Assembly: GCA_022823625.1 (NCBI GenBank)
Contig: JAJEHQ010000015.1
Span: 62,001 to 126,000, forward strand
DNA from: Gammaproteobacteria bacterium
Lineage (GTDB): Bacteria; Pseudomonadota; Gammaproteobacteria; Arenicellales; JAJDZL01
Reading direction: 5' to 3'
Length of the DNA: 64,000 bases
The translations under genes and the position numbers were made by a program. A model generated the notes under the pieces. It worked only from the letters and a program-made list of their open reading frames with translations, was not told the DNA's origin and did no database searches. Positions 1-9,010 of the stretch are shown here, piece by piece (the first letter of the stretch is position 1; each line of letters opens with the position of its first letter).

Positions 1-768
1 GATGATGAGTCCCAATGCGATGGGAACGTCCATCGTTGCTGTTCGCTGTTTCAGGTCGCGCCAGGCACCAGCGAATATCGGTGTAGCAGAATAAAACAGC
101 ACGGGCAGCACAAACAACAGACTGAGGCGGCGAAACAGTTCCTCATATTCAAATTGAATGGACGTCCACGCACTTGAGTAGAGTGCAACCGCGATGACCA
201 TAATCTGCATTCCAAAAACGCCGGCAACACCCATGCGTTTGAGAAGATCTTGGTGCTGAGCATTAACAATTTCCGAAATAGCGGTGCTGCTGTATGGCAC
301 AAGTCCATAGCCAAGGCTCTGAGTGCGGCTGACTATTTCTGAAAGGGAAATCTCACTTGAGCGCCACGAAACCTTTAGTTTTTGAGTTCGATAATTGAGT
401 TTTACATCGACTACACCAGGCTGAGAGACCAGGTGGCTTTCAATAAGCCAAACACAGGTTGGGCAATGAATGTTGTGAACGATAAAAGCCGTTGTACTTT
501 GTTCACCGTCAGAATCGACATATTGCTGATGAATGGCTTCATCATCAAGAATTTCAGAAAAAGTCTGTGGCAGAGTTTCATTCGATTCATCGACTGGGGG
601 CGGCAGAGCCGTACGCTTTTTGTAATAAGCTTCAAGCCCACTCTCGTGAACAATTGCGGCAACCGTTGCGCAGCCTTCACAACACATCGGGTGACTGACG
701 CCGTCTATTTCACGAACAACCTTGCGGCCTGATCGAATGACGCTGCCGCAGTGATAACAGTCAGTCAT
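1..768 (-). CDS. ccoI: CcoI/FixI copper-transporting P-type ATPase, N-terminal part (truncated by window edge)
   Basis: Inner-membrane P1B-type ATPase that exports copper for assembly of the cbb3 oxidase encoded divergently next door. The 256 visible codons start at ATG 768 and run off the left edge. They show a Cys-rich N-terminal metal-binding segment (CYHC at 4-7, CCEGC at 29-33), a heavy-metal-associated domain with CPTC at 102-105, and two hydrophobic segments from about residue 180. The segment near 226-250 (PIFAGAWRDL, then TATMDVPIALG) is typical of the family. The DKTGT phosphorylation site lies outside the window. The extra N-terminal cysteines and the cco neighbourhood favour CcoI over a CopA detoxification pump. 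Confidence 0.9.
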   Translation of the reverse strand, partial: MTDCYHCGSVIRSGRKVVREIDGVSHPMCCEGCATVAAIVHESGLEAYYKKRTALPPPVDESNETLPQTFSEILDDEAIHQQYVDSDGEQSTTAFIVHNIHCPTCVWLIESHLVSQPGVVDVKLNYRTQKLKVSWRSSEISLSEIVSRTQSLGYGLVPYSSTAISEIVNAQHQDLLKRMGVAGVFGMQIMVIAVALYSSAWTSIQFEYEELFRRLSLLFVLPVLFYSATPIFAGAWRDLKQRTATMDVPIALGLII

Positions 769-915
769 ATTATTTCAAGAGGTTTAATGCACATTCGAAA
801 GCGTGGCGCACGAGAGCTTAATTCAATTATGTTGCACTGCAATATAGTTCATTGCGACAAATGAAAGCTTGTATCATATGAGCAGAAGTTCATATTACGA
901 AATTGCTATAGCCCA
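769..915. promoter_or_regulatory. ccoI / cco operon divergent promoter region with weak FNR/Anr-like box
   Basis: This 147-bp spacer must hold the promoters of ccoI (minus) and of the yip1-cco operon (plus). The only candidate operator seen is TTGCG-ACAA-ATGAA at 852-865, matching 7 of the 10 conserved positions of the FNR/Anr consensus TTGAT-N4-ATCAA. cbb3 operons are commonly FNR/Anr activated under low oxygen, so the location is plausible, but the match is weak. Confidence 0.25.
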
Positions 916-1524
916 ATGTCGGTGAGTCGAAGTATAGGACTGCTGATTAACCCACAAAAAACGTGGCACAAAATCAAAGAAGATGGCCGGGGAACAGTCG
1001 CTGTTCTGCTTGGACACACGGCAATTCTTGGACTTATCCCACCTGTCTGCGCTTATTTTGGAACGACTCGAGTCGGCTGGACGATCGGTTATGCCGACCC
1101 TGTCCGGTTGACAGAAAGTAGCGCTTTACCCATCTCTGTCATTTACTATCTGGTCATTCTTTTCAGCATTTATGTGCTCGGAAGAATGATTCACTGGATG
1201 AATATCACTTACGGGACCAATTGTTCAGTCAGTCGATGCGTGAACTTGGCGGCATACCCGGCGACACCACTGTTGCTTGTAGGGGTGGTTCAGTTATACC
1301 CCGCGTTGTGGTTGAATTATCTGATTGGTTTGCCAGCACTGGCATATTCAATATACCTGCTGTATTCCGGTACGGAAATTATGATGGAATTGCCCCGCGA
1401 GCGCGCCTTTCTGATGGCTAGTGCGATTCTTGCGGTTTGTCTGGTGGCATTGGTCGGTGTACTGGCCGCCACAGTAACGCTTTGGGGACTTGGAATCGGT
1501 CCTGGATTTATGATTTATTGGTAA
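916..1524 (+). CDS. Yip1-family integral membrane protein
   Basis: A 202-residue polytopic membrane protein with about five hydrophobic segments. The N-terminal line (INPQKTWHKIKED) is typical of bacterial Yip1-domain proteins, in which it is followed by the first membrane helix. No catalytic motif is visible and the function is unknown. The stop codon is 6 bp before the ccoN ATG, so the gene is probably co-transcribed with the cbb3 oxidase genes and may help in membrane assembly of the oxidase; that role is inference from position. Start ATG 916 is the first in the frame after the divergent spacer. Confidence 0.7.
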   Translation: MSVSRSIGLLINPQKTWHKIKEDGRGTVAVLLGHTAILGLIPPVCAYFGTTRVGWTIGYADPVRLTESSALPISVIYYLVILFSIYVLGRMIHWMNITYGTNCSVSRCVNLAAYPATPLLLVGVVQLYPALWLNYLIGLPALAYSIYLLYSGTEIMMELPRERAFLMASAILAVCLVALVGVLAATVTLWGLGIGPGFMIYW

Positions 1525-1530
1525 CACTTG

Positions 1531-2946
1531 ATGGCCGCTGATCAATCAAACTATAACTACAAAGTTGTTCGACAGTTTGCAATTATGACTGTCGTCTGGG
1601 GCATCGTTGGCATGCTGGTCGGAGTGGTTATCGCTGCGCAACTGGTTTGGCCGGCACTCAATTTAGATATTCCCTGGCTGACCTACGGTCGATTGCGACC
1701 GCTGCACACAAACGCGGTGATTTTTGCTTTTGGTGGCTGTGCGCTGTTTGCCACTTCCTACTATGTTGTTCAACGCACCTGCCACGTTCGCCTGGTCAGC
1801 GATGGCTTGGCGGCTTTTACCTTCTGGGGCTGGCAGGCAGTTATAGTGCTGGCGGCAATCACACTTCCGCTTGGCATTACCACCACCAAAGAGTACGCTG
1901 AACTGGAATGGCCAATCGATATTCTGATCACAGTTGTTTGGGTGGTGTATGCAATCGTATTTTTCGGCACGATCATGCGCCGCAAAATTCAACACATTTA
2001 TGTTGCCAACTGGTTTTTTGCGGCATTCATCTTGGCAGTTGCGATGCTGCACGTGGTTAACAGTGCGGCACTGCCCGCATCATTCCTGAAGTCTTACTCC
2101 GCGTACGCCGGGGTGCAGGATGCCATGATTCAGTGGTGGTATGGCCACAATGCTGTAGGCTTTTTCCTGACCGCCGGTTTTCTTGGGATCATGTATTACT
2201 TTGTGCCCAAGCAGGCAAATCGGCCAATCTATTCGTACCGTCTGTCGGTGGTTCACTTTTGGGCACTGACATTCACCTATATCTGGGCAGGTCCGCATCA
2301 CCTGCACTATACAGCGTTGCCGGACTGGGCTCAGTCGCTCGGCATGGTATTCTCATTAATCCTTCTGGCTCCATCCTGGGGCGGCATGATTAACGGCATC
2401 ATGACACTGTCTGGCGCCTGGGAAAAACTTCGTACTGACCCGATTCTGAAGTTTTTGATCGTTTCGATTTCATTCTATGGGATGGCGACGTTTGAAGGAC
2501 CGATGATGTCAATAAAAACCGTCAATTCACTATCCCACTATACCGACTGGACGATTGGACATGTGCATGCAGGCGCCTTGGGATGGGTGGCGCTGATATC
2601 GATTGGCGCAATGTACTACCTGATTCCGCGACTCTACGGTCAAACTCTGTATAGCCTGAAGTTAGCGGAAACACACTTTTGGGTCGCATGTCTTGGCATT
2701 TTGCTGTATGCCACATCCATGTGGGTTTCTGGCATTACGCAGGGGCTGATGTGGCGAGCTGTCAATCAGGACGGCACTCTGACCTACAGTTTTGTTGAAA
2801 GTGTGCAGGCCATGGCACCGTTTTATGTGATTAGATTTATTGGCGGTGCTCTGTTTCTGCTTGGAATGTTGCTGATGGCATACAACCTTTGGAAAACAGT
2901 TCAGGCTGGAAGTGCTGTTGAAGCACCCATTCCTAAACCGGTTTGA
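1531..2946 (+). CDS. ccoN: cbb3-type cytochrome c oxidase subunit I
   Basis: Catalytic heme-copper subunit of the high-affinity cbb3 oxidase, reducing O2 to water in the inner membrane. 471 residues from ATG 1531; an in-frame TTG at 1528 is a less likely start. Heme and copper ligands are visible: H59 (LRPLHT), the CuB motif WWYGH with H206, the pair H256-H257 (AGPHHLHY), and H344/H346 (IGHVHAG). Twelve hydrophobic segments and the length fit CcoN. It is followed by ccoO after 15 bp, in the usual ccoNOQP order. Confidence 0.97.
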   Translation: MAADQSNYNYKVVRQFAIMTVVWGIVGMLVGVVIAAQLVWPALNLDIPWLTYGRLRPLHTNAVIFAFGGCALFATSYYVVQRTCHVRLVSDGLAAFTFWGWQAVIVLAAITLPLGITTTKEYAELEWPIDILITVVWVVYAIVFFGTIMRRKIQHIYVANWFFAAFILAVAMLHVVNSAALPASFLKSYSAYAGVQDAMIQWWYGHNAVGFFLTAGFLGIMYYFVPKQANRPIYSYRLSVVHFWALTFTYIWAGPHHLHYTALPDWAQSLGMVFSLILLAPSWGGMINGIMTLSGAWEKLRTDPILKFLIVSISFYGMATFEGPMMSIKTVNSLSHYTDWTIGHVHAGALGWVALISIGAMYYLIPRLYGQTLYSLKLAETHFWVACLGILLYATSMWVSGITQGLMWRAVNQDGTLTYSFVESVQAMAPFYVIRFIGGALFLLGMLLMAYNLWKTVQAGSAVEAPIPKPV

Positions 2947-2961
2947 GCAGGAATTACGGTC

Positions 2962-3567
2962 ATGTTTTCAGCTAGCGAAAAGAACATCGGATTGATGATC
3001 GTGTTCATATTGATTTTGGCCAGCATTGGCGGAATCATTCAGATTGTACCGCTCTTTTTTCAAGTTTCAACCACTCAGCCAATTGAAGGATTGACGCCTC
3101 ATTCTGCACTCGTGCTGGCAGGTCGCGATGTCTATATTCGCGAGCAGTGTGTTTCCTGTCACTCGCAGATGATTCGGCCTTTGAGAGCCGAAACAGAACG
3201 CTATGGACATTACTCCGTTGCTGGTGAGTTTGTCTATGAGCGTCCCTTTCAGTGGGGGTCTAAGCGCACCGGACCGGACCTCGCACGCGTAGGCGGACGA
3301 TATAGTGATGAATGGCACCGCTTGCACATGATTGATCCGCGGGCAGTTGTTCCTGAATCGATTATGCCAGGATACCCCTGGCTCGAAAACCGAATGGTGA
3401 ACGTTGAAGCAACTGTTACCAATATGCAAACGCTGAGAAAACTGGGGCATCCTTATAACGATGCAGACATTGAAGGGGCTCCGGCGATGCTTGAAAACAA
3501 AACCGAGATGGATGCCATGGTTGCATATCTCCAAAGTCTTGGTACGATCTTGAGTGCGCGTAATTAG
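2962..3567 (+). CDS. ccoO: cbb3-type cytochrome c oxidase subunit II (monoheme cytochrome c)
   Basis: Membrane-anchored monoheme cytochrome c that passes electrons towards CcoN. 201 residues: an N-terminal transmembrane anchor (about 10-34), then a periplasmic domain with heme-binding CVSCH at 63-67. The stretch after it ([15 protein letters not shown]) is strongly conserved in CcoO. The length matches the family. ccoQ begins 2 bp after the stop. Confidence 0.96.
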   Translation: MFSASEKNIGLMIVFILILASIGGIIQIVPLFFQVSTTQPIEGLTPHSALVLAGRDVYIREQCVSCHSQMIRPLRAETERYGHYSVAGEFVYERPFQWGSKRTGPDLARVGGRYSDEWHRLHMIDPRAVVPESIMPGYPWLENRMVNVEATVTNMQTLRKLGHPYNDADIEGAPAMLENKTEMDAMVAYLQSLGTILSARN

Positions 3568-3569
3568 TC

Positions 3570-3728
3570 ATGGTTTGGGTTCATATCATCTGGACGGTGC
3601 TGTTGCTGACCACATTCATCGTAATCGTTGTCTGGGCTTGGAGCGGTAAGCAGAAGTCCAGGTTTCAGGACGCGGCACAGATTCCACTTGAAGATGACCT
3701 TGAAAAACCTAGACGGGTCGTGGATTAG
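3570..3728 (+). CDS. ccoQ: cbb3-type oxidase subunit CcoQ (small membrane subunit)
   Basis: A 52-codon gene between ccoO and ccoP. It starts at ATG 3570, 2 bp after the ccoO stop, and ends at TAG 3726-3728, 3 bp before ccoP. The product has one N-terminal transmembrane helix (about residues 4-24, ending WAWSGKQ) and a short charged tail rich in D, E, K and R. This is the size, topology and position of CcoQ, which stabilises the oxidase complex. Sequence conservation in this family is low, so position carries most of the weight. Confidence 0.85.
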   Translation: MVWVHIIWTVLLLTTFIVIVVWAWSGKQKSRFQDAAQIPLEDDLEKPRRVVD

Positions 3729-3731
3729 AAC

Positions 3732-4622
3732 ATGGATTTCACAAGTCAATTCTGGATTTACCTGATCCTGATTGGTACGGTGTTGAGTCTGCTGTTTGTC
3801 GTGGTGCTTGCCTATCGCAATCAACACACAGGATCGGCAGCTAATGAGACGACTGGTCATGTGTGGGATGAAGATCTGACGGAGTATGACAATCCGCTGC
3901 CGGCATGGTGGCTGTACTTGCTGTATCTGACCGTCATATTCGGCGCGGTATACCTGGTTCTGTATCCAGGCATGCTACCGAACGGTGGTTTCTTGAATTG
4001 GACTCAGCTTGGGCAGTACGAAGCTGAAATATCAGAGGCAAACCAGGCGTATGCTGAAACGATGGAAGCGTATGGACAGTCCACGCCGAGTGAATTGGCG
4101 AAAAACCCGCAAGCCATGAAAACTGCAGCAAGACTGTTTTCGCAAAATTGTGCGCTGTGTCACGGTTCAGATGCCCGTGGGGCACCCGGGATTCCCAATT
4201 TACGCGATGATGACTGGATTTATGACAGTTCACCTGATGCCATACTGACCACGATTTTGGATGGGCGCTACGGTGTTATGCCAGGTTGGGAAGCCGTCCT
4301 CGGTGGTCGGGAGGCGAGTGAAGACGTTGCCAATTATGTATTGCAGCTAAGTGGAGAAGTCGTAAACGTCGACAGCGCTAAACGCGGTGAAGCCAAATAC
4401 AAAACAATTTGTGCAGCTTGTCACGGTATCGATGGCAAGGGTAATCCATTGCTCGGCGGAATGAATTTGACTGATCGGATCTGGGTGCATGGTGGTTCCT
4501 TTGAGCAGATTGTCGACGTCATTTCCAATGGGGTAACCAGCCAAATGCCGGCGCATCGGAACATTCTCGGCAAAACAAAATCTAAACTGCTGGCCGGTTA
4601 CGTGCTCAGCATTTCTGACTGA
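3732..4622 (+). CDS. ccoP: cbb3-type cytochrome c oxidase subunit III (diheme cytochrome c)
   Basis: Diheme electron-entry subunit of the cbb3 oxidase. 296 residues with an N-terminal helix (5-28), the FixP N-terminal domain with a second helix (58-78), and two cytochrome c domains with CALCH at 140-144 and CAACH at 227-231. The segment YDNPLPAWW (52-60) is a CcoP hallmark. It ends the structural gene set; maturation genes follow. Confidence 0.96.
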   Translation: MDFTSQFWIYLILIGTVLSLLFVVVLAYRNQHTGSAANETTGHVWDEDLTEYDNPLPAWWLYLLYLTVIFGAVYLVLYPGMLPNGGFLNWTQLGQYEAEISEANQAYAETMEAYGQSTPSELAKNPQAMKTAARLFSQNCALCHGSDARGAPGIPNLRDDDWIYDSSPDAILTTILDGRYGVMPGWEAVLGGREASEDVANYVLQLSGEVVNVDSAKRGEAKYKTICAACHGIDGKGNPLLGGMNLTDRIWVHGGSFEQIVDVISNGVTSQMPAHRNILGKTKSKLLAGYVLSISD

Positions 4623-4682
4623 CCTTCCGTTTTACCGTCAGTCCCATTAATAGGGATCAATAATCATGGGGGACCTTGTCCC
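4617..4682 (+). terminator. Hairpins in the ccoP-ccoG spacer
   Basis: GACTGAC (4617-4623, overlapping the ccoP stop) can pair perfectly with GTCAGTC (4637-4643). A second small stem, GGGAC (4670-4674) with GTCCC (4678-4682), follows. Neither has a clean U-tract. They may act as an attenuator or as mRNA processing/stability elements separating structural (ccoNOQP) from assembly (ccoGH) genes. Confidence 0.35.
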
Positions 4683-4713
4683 TGGATTTTGACAATCATA
4701 AGGATTGCGAATT

Positions 4714-6084
4714 ATGGCTGAGTCGGAACATCAACTGTATCTTCATCACGAGAAGATCTATCCTCGCGAAGTTCACGGCAAGTTTGCTTTTTTTCGCTTG
4801 ACTGGAATTGTTGGACTTCTAGGCCTCTATTATGTGATTCCATGGCTGAATTGGGACGGCAGACAGGCAGTGCTGTTTGATCTTCCCGGCAGAAAGTTCT
4901 TTATCTTCAATTTTGTCATATGGCCACAGGAACTCTACTTTCTGGCAGCTTTACTGGTCATCCTGGGAATTGCGCTATTTTTATTTACTGCAATTGCCGG
5001 GCGGCTATGGTGCGGTTATGCGTGCCCACAAACAGTATGGACTGAAGTCTTCCTGTGGATTGAAAGAAGGGTCGAAGGTGATCGGCCTCAGCAGATGAAA
5101 CTTGATCGCAGTGGTCTGTCGTTCAACAAAGTATGGCGAAAGTCAATCAAGCACGTGGGGTGGCTGGCCGTATCGATAGTGACCGCGATTACCTTTGTTG
5201 GCTACTTCAAGCCCATTGACGAGCTCTGTTTGGAATTAATCGGCTTGAGTCTGCATCCATGGCCGTTGTTTTGGGTCTTCTTTTTCACCACTGCAACTTA
5301 CGTGAATGCTGGTTGGATGCGTGAACAGGTATGCCTTTACATGTGTCCGTATGCACGTTTTCAGAGTGCAATGTTTGATCCGGACACGCTCGTCATCTCC
5401 TACGATACATCTCGTGGTGAGCCGCGCGGTGGGCGGCAACGGGGCATCGATCCTCGTACAAAGGGGCTAGGCGACTGCATCAACTGCAAGATGTGTGTCC
5501 AGGTCTGCCCAACCGGAATTGATATTCGCAATGGTTTGCAGTATGAGTGCATTGGATGTGCTGCATGTGTGGATGCATGTGATGGCATCATGGAAAAAAT
5601 GAACTATCCGAAAGGATTGATTCGCTATACGACTGAGAATCTATTGAACAACAAGCCATCGCGAATCATCCGGCCGCGAAGTGTTGTTTACAGTTTGATA
5701 CTGATGATTTTAGTATCTGGAGTTTCGTATGGCTTACTGACCAAGGATCTGGTTGAAATTGATATTCTCCGGGACCGCAATGTGCTATACCGAGAAGTGG
5801 TTGGCGGCATTGAGAACATCTATATCGCACGCATTTTGAACAAGGATGAGAGCGATCATCGATTTGTCATCGCAATTGAAGGGTTGGATGATCCGCAGAT
5901 CTATGTTGATGAAGAACAGTTGTCTGTGCCATCTGGTGGCGTTTCGGACGTCACTCTGACCGTGCGCGCGGATGTGGATTTTTCAGGGAGTCGGGATATG
6001 GTTGTCCGAATCGAAGCTGTAGACAACCCAAGAATTGCGGCGACAAGCACAACCAGATTTTTGAGTGGTGAGAGATCAAACTGA
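4714..6084 (+). CDS. ccoG: Cytochrome c oxidase accessory protein CcoG (FixG/RdxA)
   Basis: Membrane-bound iron-sulfur protein needed for copper handling during cbb3 assembly. 456 residues from ATG 4714, which has AAGGA at 4700-4704; a TTG three codons upstream is rejected. Five to six membrane segments are present, with WCGYACPQ near 100-107. Two 4Fe-4S motifs follow: C255, C258, C261, C265 and C279, C282, C285, C289. The C-terminal part after the last helix is an Ig-like periplasmic domain. Position after ccoP and before ccoH is canonical. Confidence 0.95.
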   Translation: MAESEHQLYLHHEKIYPREVHGKFAFFRLTGIVGLLGLYYVIPWLNWDGRQAVLFDLPGRKFFIFNFVIWPQELYFLAALLVILGIALFLFTAIAGRLWCGYACPQTVWTEVFLWIERRVEGDRPQQMKLDRSGLSFNKVWRKSIKHVGWLAVSIVTAITFVGYFKPIDELCLELIGLSLHPWPLFWVFFFTTATYVNAGWMREQVCLYMCPYARFQSAMFDPDTLVISYDTSRGEPRGGRQRGIDPRTKGLGDCINCKMCVQVCPTGIDIRNGLQYECIGCAACVDACDGIMEKMNYPKGLIRYTTENLLNNKPSRIIRPRSVVYSLILMILVSGVSYGLLTKDLVEIDILRDRNVLYREVVGGIENIYIARILNKDESDHRFVIAIEGLDDPQIYVDEEQLSVPSGGVSDVTLTVRADVDFSGSRDMVVRIEAVDNPRIAATSTTRFLSGERSN

Positions 6085-6179
6085 GTATTGACGAACAATT
6101 TTTCAGAGATGAACTAGCTTGTGCCCGGGTGTTTGAACAAATTAATCAATTGGTTCAGCAGCCTAGGGTGTAACTGAAC

Positions 6180-6695
6180 ATGCCAAACACTGAAATGCAG
6201 TCACGTTGGTACCAAATTCCGATTGTCTGGCTGGTCATCGGAATTCCGCTATTTTCAATTGTTTTCACCTTGTCGATTGTTTGGATTTCGGTCAAAACCT
6301 TTGATGGCGTAGTTGTGGACGACTATTACAAGAGGGGGCTTGAGATTAACCGTGATCTGGCTCGCGATCGATATGCAGATGAGGGCAATCTTAAGGCTTC
6401 GGTACGACTTGAAGGTGAACAATTGCTGGTTGAAATGTCAGGTGATACCGCTGAAGTCTGGCCTGAATTGTTGGAGTTGGGCTTCTATCATCCTACTGTA
6501 TCGAACCGTGATGTCGTTGTGAGGCTGGAACACAAAGGCTCGGGTACTTATTTTGCGCCAGCTCCCGTGCTTCGATTCGGGAAATGGAACGTGGTCACAG
6601 GGACTGAAAAATGGCGGCTCGAGGGTAATGTATTCCATCCAGACAAAGACGGGTTTATCCTGAATCCTGTTCGAGTTGGCGATGCAGTTCGATGA
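6180..6695 (+). CDS. ccoH: FixH/CcoH family assembly protein
   Basis: Single-pass inner-membrane protein required for stable cbb3 oxidase assembly. 171 residues, with one transmembrane helix (about 13-38) followed by the family signature DDYYKRGLEINRDLARDR and a periplasmic domain that ends in a beta-rich segment. Start ATG 6180; an in-frame ATG five codons on is possible. It overlaps the next gene by 14 bp, suggesting translational coupling. Confidence 0.9.
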   Translation: MPNTEMQSRWYQIPIVWLVIGIPLFSIVFTLSIVWISVKTFDGVVVDDYYKRGLEINRDLARDRYADEGNLKASVRLEGEQLLVEMSGDTAEVWPELLELGFYHPTVSNRDVVVRLEHKGSGTYFAPAPVLRFGKWNVVTGTEKWRLEGNVFHPDKDGFILNPVRVGDAVR

Positions 6696-7380
6696 ACTGA
6701 TCATCGTATCCGGCTTTATTGCTGGATTTGTTGGATCAGTACACTGTGTCGTGATGTGTGGTGGATTGGTTGGCGTAATTTCTGCTTCCTTGAAGAGTTC
6801 TAGGTGGCGCGCTGCTACTTACTGGGTCAATTACCATTTCGGGCGGATTCTGAGTTACACCATTGCAGGGATACTGGCGGGTGGCATAACTGCACAAATC
6901 AGTAGCCTGTTCCCTATTCATCGGGCCCACGCGGTCGGCTCAATGATAGCAGGAATTTTTCTCGTAATCCTTGGGGGCCATGTTGCTCAGTGGTGGAATC
7001 TGCTGAGTGTAGTTGAGACGGCTGGCGGCCGACTGTGGCAGAAAATTGTGCCGATATTTGCAAAGATTGTGCCACCAAAGGCGCTTAAGCATGCGATTAT
7101 CGGTGGCCTGTTGTGGGGTTGGATTCCCTGCGGACTGGTGTATTCAACATTAGTACTGGCTGCCAGTACAGCTGATCCAGTTAATGGCGGGCTGACTATG
7201 ATAGCGTTTGGGATTGGTACACTGCCGATGCTCTTGGCTATGGGTGTGTTGGCCAAGCAGTTGGAAAAGCTCAAATTTCAGATTTGGCTGAGAGTGCTGT
7301 CGGGAACTGCTCTTTGTGCACTAGGTATAGCGGTAGCTTTAGATGTTGTACCGCTCCACGTCAGCAGCCAAAGAATGTAA
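6682..7380 (+). CDS. SafE/TauE-like (DsbD_2-type) membrane transporter of the cco locus
   Basis: Polytopic protein of about 232 residues with six hydrophobic segments. It opens with a helix bearing GSVHCVVMCGG, the signature of the sulfite-exporter/urease-accessory UreH-like (DsbD_2) family found beside ccoGHIS in many Proteobacteria. The Cys/His pair and a second motif (GWIPCGLVYS) suggest metal, perhaps copper, handling; substrate is unproven. The start is ATG 6682 or TTG 6676, both inside ccoH. No ccoS is seen after it; ccoS, if present, may lie beyond ccoI outside the window. Confidence 0.8.
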   Translation: MQFDELIIVSGFIAGFVGSVHCVVMCGGLVGVISASLKSSRWRAATYWVNYHFGRILSYTIAGILAGGITAQISSLFPIHRAHAVGSMIAGIFLVILGGHVAQWWNLLSVVETAGGRLWQKIVPIFAKIVPPKALKHAIIGGLLWGWIPCGLVYSTLVLAASTADPVNGGLTMIAFGIGTLPMLLAMGVLAKQLEKLKFQIWLRVLSGTALCALGIAVALDVVPLHVSSQRM

Positions 7381-7421
7381 GTTGGTGTGTTTAGAACCCA
7401 TCTAAAGGGAGTTAACACTTT

Positions 7422-8903
7422 ATGAAAATTGCGGTAGCAGGCTTTCAACATGAGACCAACCGGTTCTCACCCTATCCAACCACTCTGTTCGATTTCGAAA
7501 GGGAAGACGGTTGGCCGGGATTAACCTCGGGTCACTCAATTTTTGATGTCTTTCCAAGTATGAATATTCCACTTGGCGGATTCCTGAACTTTGCGAAGGG
7601 TCGGTACGAAGTTGTACCCATTTTGTGGGCAAGTGCGGAACCAGGCGGTCTGGTAGAAGACGCTGCTTTCGATGTTATTTCTGAACGAATTCTCGACGAA
7701 ATACAAGCATCGCTGCCGTTGGATGGAATTTACCTTGACCTGCACGGAGCTATGGTGACCCAGTCACACGAAGATGGCGAAGGTGAGTTGCTCGCACGTC
7801 TTCGGGCGCGTTTCGGTGAGGCGATTCCCATCGCAGTCAGCCTTGATTTGCACACTAACGTCACTACGCAGATGAAAAGCAAGGCAGATGTAATCACAAT
7901 TTTTCGAACCTATCCGCATCTTGATATGGCGAAGACTGGATTTCGTGCCGGTGTGCTGCTGGATCAGATTTTGACCAGTGGGCATAGACCACATTGTGAG
8001 TTTCGTAAATTACCGCTCCTGGTCCCGCTACAGTCTCAGTGTACGGACCTGGAGCCGACGCGTTCAATTTATCAACATCTAACTGATGCACAATCGCTTG
8101 ATACGGTGCACGCGGACGTTGCAATGGGCTTCCCACCGTCAGATATCGCTGAAAACGGTCCGGCAATCGTGGCGTACAGCTATTCTGAACCTGTGGCGCT
8201 GGAAAAAGCCGACCAGATAGAACGGGAATTTCTGCTGAGTGAGAACAAATTTCCCTACCCCCTTTACCGGGAAGACGAAGGAGTCAGGCTGGCTAAAGAA
8301 AACATTGGTGGCGGACTCCCGGTTTTGCTTGCAGATATACAAGACAACTCCGGTGCTGGTGCTACCTCAGACACTACCGGACTTTTGCATTCACTGGTTG
8401 AGCACGGTGTCAAGAACTGCGCGATTGCAGCAATACATGATTCAAGCGTCGTAGAACTGGCTCACTCGACTGGTATTGGTGAAGAGTTCAGTGGTAGTTT
8501 GGGTGGTAAGCATAAAGGTGATGGCTTTGCACCGCCTTACCAGGGAAAGTTCAAAGTGGCTGCACTAAGCGATGGTCGCTTCGAATTTCATGGAGAGATG
8601 ATGAAAGGAAGTATCGCGAATATCGGACCGACTGCTGCGCTGGAGTTGGCAGATCAAAAGGCTGAGATTTTGGTTGTGGTCACCAGTGAGCGAATTCAGT
8701 GCCTGGATCAGGCGCTGTTTCTGCATCTTGGCATCAATCCTCTGGAAAAATCAATATTGGCTATCAAAAGTACTGTTCACTTCAGGGCAGACTATGGTTC
8801 GATCTCTGATCCCATTATCCTGATTGAATCTCCTGGTCTCAACCCCTGCCAATTGTCTTCGGATATGCTACCACGACTTCGCCCAGGAGTTAGAATTTTA
8901 TAG
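7422..8903 (+). CDS. M81 family metallopeptidase / MlrC-like amidohydrolase (paralog 1)
   Basis: 493 residues with the MlrC N-terminal domain (about 1-290; opening AVAGFQHETNRF) and MlrC C-terminal domain. Metal-site style motifs are present, for example DLHGAMV and SLDLHTNVT. The namesake MlrC hydrolyses linearised microcystin peptides; most family members act on unknown amide substrates. This copy stands alone after the cco genes with its own ribosome-binding site (AAAGGGAG before ATG 7422). It is a distant paralog of the copy at 45088-46590, which sits in a catabolic operon. No neighbour here indicates its substrate. Confidence 0.85.
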   Translation: MKIAVAGFQHETNRFSPYPTTLFDFEREDGWPGLTSGHSIFDVFPSMNIPLGGFLNFAKGRYEVVPILWASAEPGGLVEDAAFDVISERILDEIQASLPLDGIYLDLHGAMVTQSHEDGEGELLARLRARFGEAIPIAVSLDLHTNVTTQMKSKADVITIFRTYPHLDMAKTGFRAGVLLDQILTSGHRPHCEFRKLPLLVPLQSQCTDLEPTRSIYQHLTDAQSLDTVHADVAMGFPPSDIAENGPAIVAYSYSEPVALEKADQIEREFLLSENKFPYPLYREDEGVRLAKENIGGGLPVLLADIQDNSGAGATSDTTGLLHSLVEHGVKNCAIAAIHDSSVVELAHSTGIGEEFSGSLGGKHKGDGFAPPYQGKFKVAALSDGRFEFHGEMMKGSIANIGPTAALELADQKAEILVVVTSERIQCLDQALFLHLGINPLEKSILAIKSTVHFRADYGSISDPIILIESPGLNPCQLSSDMLPRLRPGVRIL

Positions 8904-9010
8904 AAGAATTAAAGTAAACTGACAATTGCAAGTTGTTGAAATCACAGCCTAAATTAGTGTTTTCTCGAGAGAGTGAATTTTTGTACTCAATTTATGACAT
9001 AGTGATTCCA

